DNA of 8,296 bases, from assembly GCA_947306185.1 (NCBI GenBank), contig CAMZFU010000040.1:1-8296 (forward strand), written 5' to 3'. This document shows positions 5,867-8,296 of this stretch, in pieces. The DNA comes from an uncultured Pseudomonadota bacterium (GTDB lineage: Bacteria > Pseudomonadota > Alphaproteobacteria > Rs-D84). Position numbers and translations under genes: made by a program. The notes beneath the pieces are model-generated. The model saw only the letters and a list, made by a program, of their open reading frames with translations. It had not been told where the DNA came from and searched no databases. How positions within the stretch are numbered: the stretch's first letter is position 1; each line of letters starts with the position of its first letter.

Positions 5867-5875
5867 TGATATAAT
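5867..5875 (+). promoter_or_regulatory. Extended -10 promoter of the second beta-barrel unit
   Basis: TGATATAAT is a perfect extended -10 (TG-A-TATAAT) in the context ATTTTGTGATATAAT, nearly identical to the element at 141-155. A clear -35 is lacking. The predicted start near 5882 leaves a leader of about 20 nt with AAGGG and AGAGAG as weak ribosome-binding candidates before the ATG at 5902. Confidence 0.65.
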
Positions 5876-5901
5876 ATCCCCATAAGGGTAGTCAAGAGAG
5901 A

Positions 5902-7047
5902 ATGAGAAAAATCAGTATTTCTGCCACTTTGATAGGGATATGTGTGTTCGCGTCCGGCGTGGCTGGTGCCGCCTATCCGGTATATCAAAACTATCAAAAT
6001 GGGCAAAATATGCCGATATATCAGCAGCAGTATCAGCAACAATACCCCCAGCAATATCAACAACAATATCCGGGCTATGCGGCACCGGGAACGGTTCAAT
6101 TGCCGGCAACAAACAGTACGGTTTTAACAGTAAATTCTGCGGTCGCAACGGCACCAACGCGCGTAACGGGTGCATTGCCCCAGGTTGGGTCTGCGGCGGT
6201 TGCGGCTGGGCGTCGGTATTATCAACCCGCGGATTATGACAGATTAGCAGACAGTGGGTTGTCTGCGGCATATACCGCAAGTATTATGGGAAGTTTAAAA
6301 TCTGACTATGCCGGTGAAAAAGATGCGTATGTCGTGCCGGGTGCGTTCGCGGCGGCCGATTATGAAACGGATACGATGATACCACTTCAGGTTTCCGTTG
6401 GTGCATCAATCAATAACGATTTGCGTATAGATTTTTCATATACACGTTATTCGGGGCTTAGTTATCCGAACACGGTGTTTACTGCGGATTATACTGGTGC
6501 GGCAAATGTTCAGACGTCGGTCGAAGGTGGTGCGATAACCGCAAATACAACTATGTTGAACCTGTATTACAATTTGGATTCGTATACTGGGTATTTGGCG
6601 GGTGGTTCATTGCGTCCGTATGTTGGTATTGGTGTTGGTATTTCATTGAATACTATTGCGGATTATGTTGTTTATGATGAAACGTATTATACAATTGTTG
6701 AAGATTTGGGTGAAACCATAAACAATGCCGGTATTTTAACAGGTATATCTGATGTGTACGCATACCATAATGGTGGCACAAATGAACAATTGGCATTTAT
6801 GGTCGAAGGTGGTATTACAACCGACCTTGGCGGTGGAATTAAATTAGATTTCTTTGCGCGGTATGCCAACCTGGGTAAAGTAAAAACATCGGGCAGTATC
6901 GTTTTGTCGCAGACAGAATGGTTGTCTGATGGATACGGCGGTGAAGTTCAGGCCGATTACGACAGTGTTTTCCATTACACAAATTGGTATGAAAGCGGCC
7001 GTCTGTCCATGGTTGATGTCGGCGCACGGTTAAGATTACAGTTCTAA
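5902..7047 (+). CDS. Outer-membrane beta-barrel protein with Tyr/Gln-rich N-terminal extension
   Basis: The 381-residue precursor begins with a Sec signal peptide (MRKISISATLIGICVFASGVAGA). Next comes a low-complexity Tyr/Gln/Pro segment (about 25-60, with YQQQ and YPQQ units), then an Ala/Thr/Val-rich linker (about 61-105). The C-terminal part (about 145-381) is a beta-barrel like small OmpA/Omp25/Msp-type surface proteins: alternating strands such as PLQVSVGASINNDLRIDFSY, TTMLNLYYNLDSY, LRPYVGIGVGISL, LAFMVEGGITTDL, IKLDFFARYANLG, ending SMVDVGARLRLQF with terminal Phe. Eight to ten strands are plausible. Tyr-rich, Asp/Glu-bearing segments between strands are likely extracellular loops. The extension could cross the periplasm or be exposed on the surface. 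The gene is followed after 9 nt by the Gly-zipper gene, so the two are likely co-transcribed. I infer a surface role but not a substrate. Confidence 0.86.
   Translation: MRKISISATLIGICVFASGVAGAAYPVYQNYQNGQNMPIYQQQYQQQYPQQYQQQYPGYAAPGTVQLPATNSTVLTVNSAVATAPTRVTGALPQVGSAAVAAGRRYYQPADYDRLADSGLSAAYTASIMGSLKSDYAGEKDAYVVPGAFAAADYETDTMIPLQVSVGASINNDLRIDFSYTRYSGLSYPNTVFTADYTGAANVQTSVEGGAITANTTMLNLYYNLDSYTGYLAGGSLRPYVGIGVGISLNTIADYVVYDETYYTIVEDLGETINNAGILTGISDVYAYHNGGTNEQLAFMVEGGITTDLGGGIKLDFFARYANLGKVKTSGSIVLSQTEWLSDGYGGEVQADYDSVFHYTNWYESGRLSMVDVGARLRLQF
6019..6078 (+). repeat. In-gene tandem repeat encoding Tyr/Gln units
   Basis: About five degenerate 12-nt units of the form TAT-CAR-CAR-CAR or TAY-CCN-CAR-CAR encode a YQQQ/YPQQ tract (residues 40-59 of the barrel protein). 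CAG/CAA and TAT/TAC are mixed, so the units are not identical at the DNA level. This suggests selection on the peptide or an old expansion. Because the unit length is a multiple of three, copy-number changes would keep the frame. Confidence 0.75.
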
Positions 7048-7056
7048 AGAACACAA

Positions 7057-8296
7057 ATGAAAAAAACAATGTATTCTTTGTTGGCGGTCATTATTGCGGC
7101 TGGGGACGCGGCGGCGGGGATTCGTGTTGGAAACCTGTCACGTAATTATGCAGGGTCATCAAAAAATACCGTTGCCATGGAACAGCAATATTACAATACC
7201 ACCGCGGCCACCGAAGATGTCGCGGTAGAGGTTGAATTGCCGGTGCGTGTTGCAAATGCGGAATTGGCCGAACAGGTAAAGCGTGGTGATGAAAACGCAA
7301 AAACCGACATAGAAACATTGAACAAATGTGCGACGATTTACCCCGATGGTGACTTTGTTTGGGATATTCCAACACTTGGGCGTGGTGCCGGTGGTCGTGC
7401 AACATGTGTTGCCGTGGTTGAAATGCGCACATTGGGGGCAAATGGAACAACCGTGGCGCGTGGAAAACTTGCCGCTGGTGATTCTGTGTTTTGTAATATA
7501 TCGGAATTTCCCCAAGAAACATATTTGCCAGATATTACCAAAGTCACGTTTCCTGCGGACAAGGCACCGACCCGTGAAGATGTTGTTCAGGTTATGAACG
7601 AAGAACAAAAAAGCAAAGCCGGATTGAAAATTGCGGCGGCGGCATTGGTCGGTGGGCTGGGTGGAAATCTTGTTGGTAAATCTGACCCTGGCGAAGATAA
7701 AATGTTGGGAACCAATAAAGAAAAGATGAAAACAACGGCGATTGGTGCGGCGGCGGGTGCAGCGCTGATGGCGGCAAGTACTTTTTCTGGCAAAGTCGCC
7801 GGCGATATGATTTTGCATACCGGTGTTAATGCGGCGGCGGGCGGTGTTATCGGTAATATGGCGCAATCGGGCGAAAGTATTTTGCGCGTTGAAAAATGTA
7901 AATATAAAGACGTTGAAACGACATGTCTGTGGGGTACATTGACAGATACAGAAAGTTTGGAAGAGGCGGAACCAAATGTTGAAGTGTATGCCACCGTTGA
8001 TGGTAAAAAAGTGTTTTCATGTAACACCGAACAGCCATCTAATGTAAAAAGATGCAGAAGGCGTCCCGATTTGGTTGTGACCTCGGTTGCAGGGCAAAAT
8101 GTTGGTAAATATCGTACGGCGAAAGATAGTGAATTGACCGGGCAAGATAGATTTTATTTTAACGAAGATCCTGCTTTGATTTCGCAACCATCATCAGAAA
8201 ATGTAATATATTTCCATGCAACGGCCGAAAAGAAAGCTAATTTACCAATTCAGGCGGTTATCGTTGATTTCAAAGAAAGCGGTGCGTTTGGTACCA
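7057..8296 (+). CDS. Large secreted protein with Gly-zipper segments, 3' end outside window
   Basis: An open frame runs from the ATG at 7057 to the window end without a stop, so at least 413 residues are present and the true C-terminus is unknown. It begins with a signal peptide (MKKTMYSLLAVIIAAGDAAA, cleavage before Gly21). An N-terminal domain (about 55-170) has Cys91, Cys117 and Cys146. Two Gly/Ala-rich hydrophobic stretches follow (about 189-207 and 226-268, with GGLGGNLVG and GAAAGAALMAA), separated by a charged Asp/Lys/Glu hinge (208-225). A C-terminal region (from about 275) contains further cysteines (281, 290, 322, 333) and beta-like patterns. The family is not recognised; the Gly-zipper segments suggest a membrane-associated or oligomerising envelope protein. 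It lies 9 nt after the barrel gene, with only a weak AAAGAA ribosome-binding site, so it probably belongs to the same operon. Long minus-strand frames over this region (for example 7159-7866) are shadows. Confidence 0.85.
   Translation, partial: MKKTMYSLLAVIIAAGDAAAGIRVGNLSRNYAGSSKNTVAMEQQYYNTTAATEDVAVEVELPVRVANAELAEQVKRGDENAKTDIETLNKCATIYPDGDFVWDIPTLGRGAGGRATCVAVVEMRTLGANGTTVARGKLAAGDSVFCNISEFPQETYLPDITKVTFPADKAPTREDVVQVMNEEQKSKAGLKIAAAALVGGLGGNLVGKSDPGEDKMLGTNKEKMKTTAIGAAAGAALMAASTFSGKVAGDMILHTGVNAAAGGVIGNMAQSGESILRVEKCKYKDVETTCLWGTLTDTESLEEAEPNVEVYATVDGKKVFSCNTEQPSNVKRCRRRPDLVVTSVAGQNVGKYRTAKDSELTGQDRFYFNEDPALISQPSSENVIYFHATAEKKANLPIQAVIVDFKESGAFGT

Noticed and set aside
6019..6078. CAG/CAA-TAT repeats as a CRISPR-like or mobile repeat
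   Set aside because: The units are in-frame codon repeats within a signal-peptide-bearing protein, with no spacers and no flanking structure.
7159..7866. Long minus-strand open frame (235 codons)
   Set aside because: It lies opposite the plus-strand gene that begins with a signal peptide at 7057 and stays open to the window end. The minus-strand product is rich in His, Arg and Cys without domain character, typical of a shadow frame.

Overview
The window looks like part of a Gram-negative bacterial chromosome. Five of the seven predicted proteins carry Sec signal peptides, and two of those are outer-membrane beta-barrels ending in phenylalanine. Moderate AT-richness, GC-ending codons mixed with AT-rich intergenic DNA, and TATAAT-type promoters would suit an uncultured, possibly host-associated alphaproteobacterium. 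That placement is an impression, not a proven assignment. No integrase, transposase, CRISPR array or phage structural gene is visible.

Left part (1-2158): the 3' end of a tRNA-Thr(UGU) gene runs off the left edge on the minus strand, with its promoter just upstream. Divergent from it is a two-gene unit. The first gene encodes a secreted Gly/Ala-rich helical protein of unknown family. The second overlaps it by ATGA and encodes a secreted trypsin-like serine protease with a readable His-Asp-Ser triad.

Centre (2175-4525): a near-leaderless monocistronic gene encodes a U32-family protein best matched to TrhP (tRNA U34 hydroxylation). It converges, with a 3-nt gap, on two tightly spaced minus-strand genes for cytoplasmic-looking proteins of no recognisable family.

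Right part (4526-8296): a 218-nt divergent intergenic region holds a sigma70-type promoter, three TATATT hexamers spaced exactly 11 bp apart, and a roughly 107-nt leader. The leader has two copies of a 14-nt repeat and three predicted hairpins, the last presenting the ribosome-binding site in its loop. It precedes a beta-barrel gene that ends at a strong intrinsic terminator. A second transcription unit then encodes a beta-barrel with a Tyr/Gln-rich N-terminal extension and, 9 nt later, a large secreted Gly-zipper protein that continues past the right edge.

Apart from the tRNA and TrhP, which may share tRNA U34 biology, most of the window encodes envelope or secreted proteins. The points most worth following up are the protease/Gly-rich pair, the similar Gly/Ala hairpin design in the first and last proteins, and the structured leader at 4638-4743.
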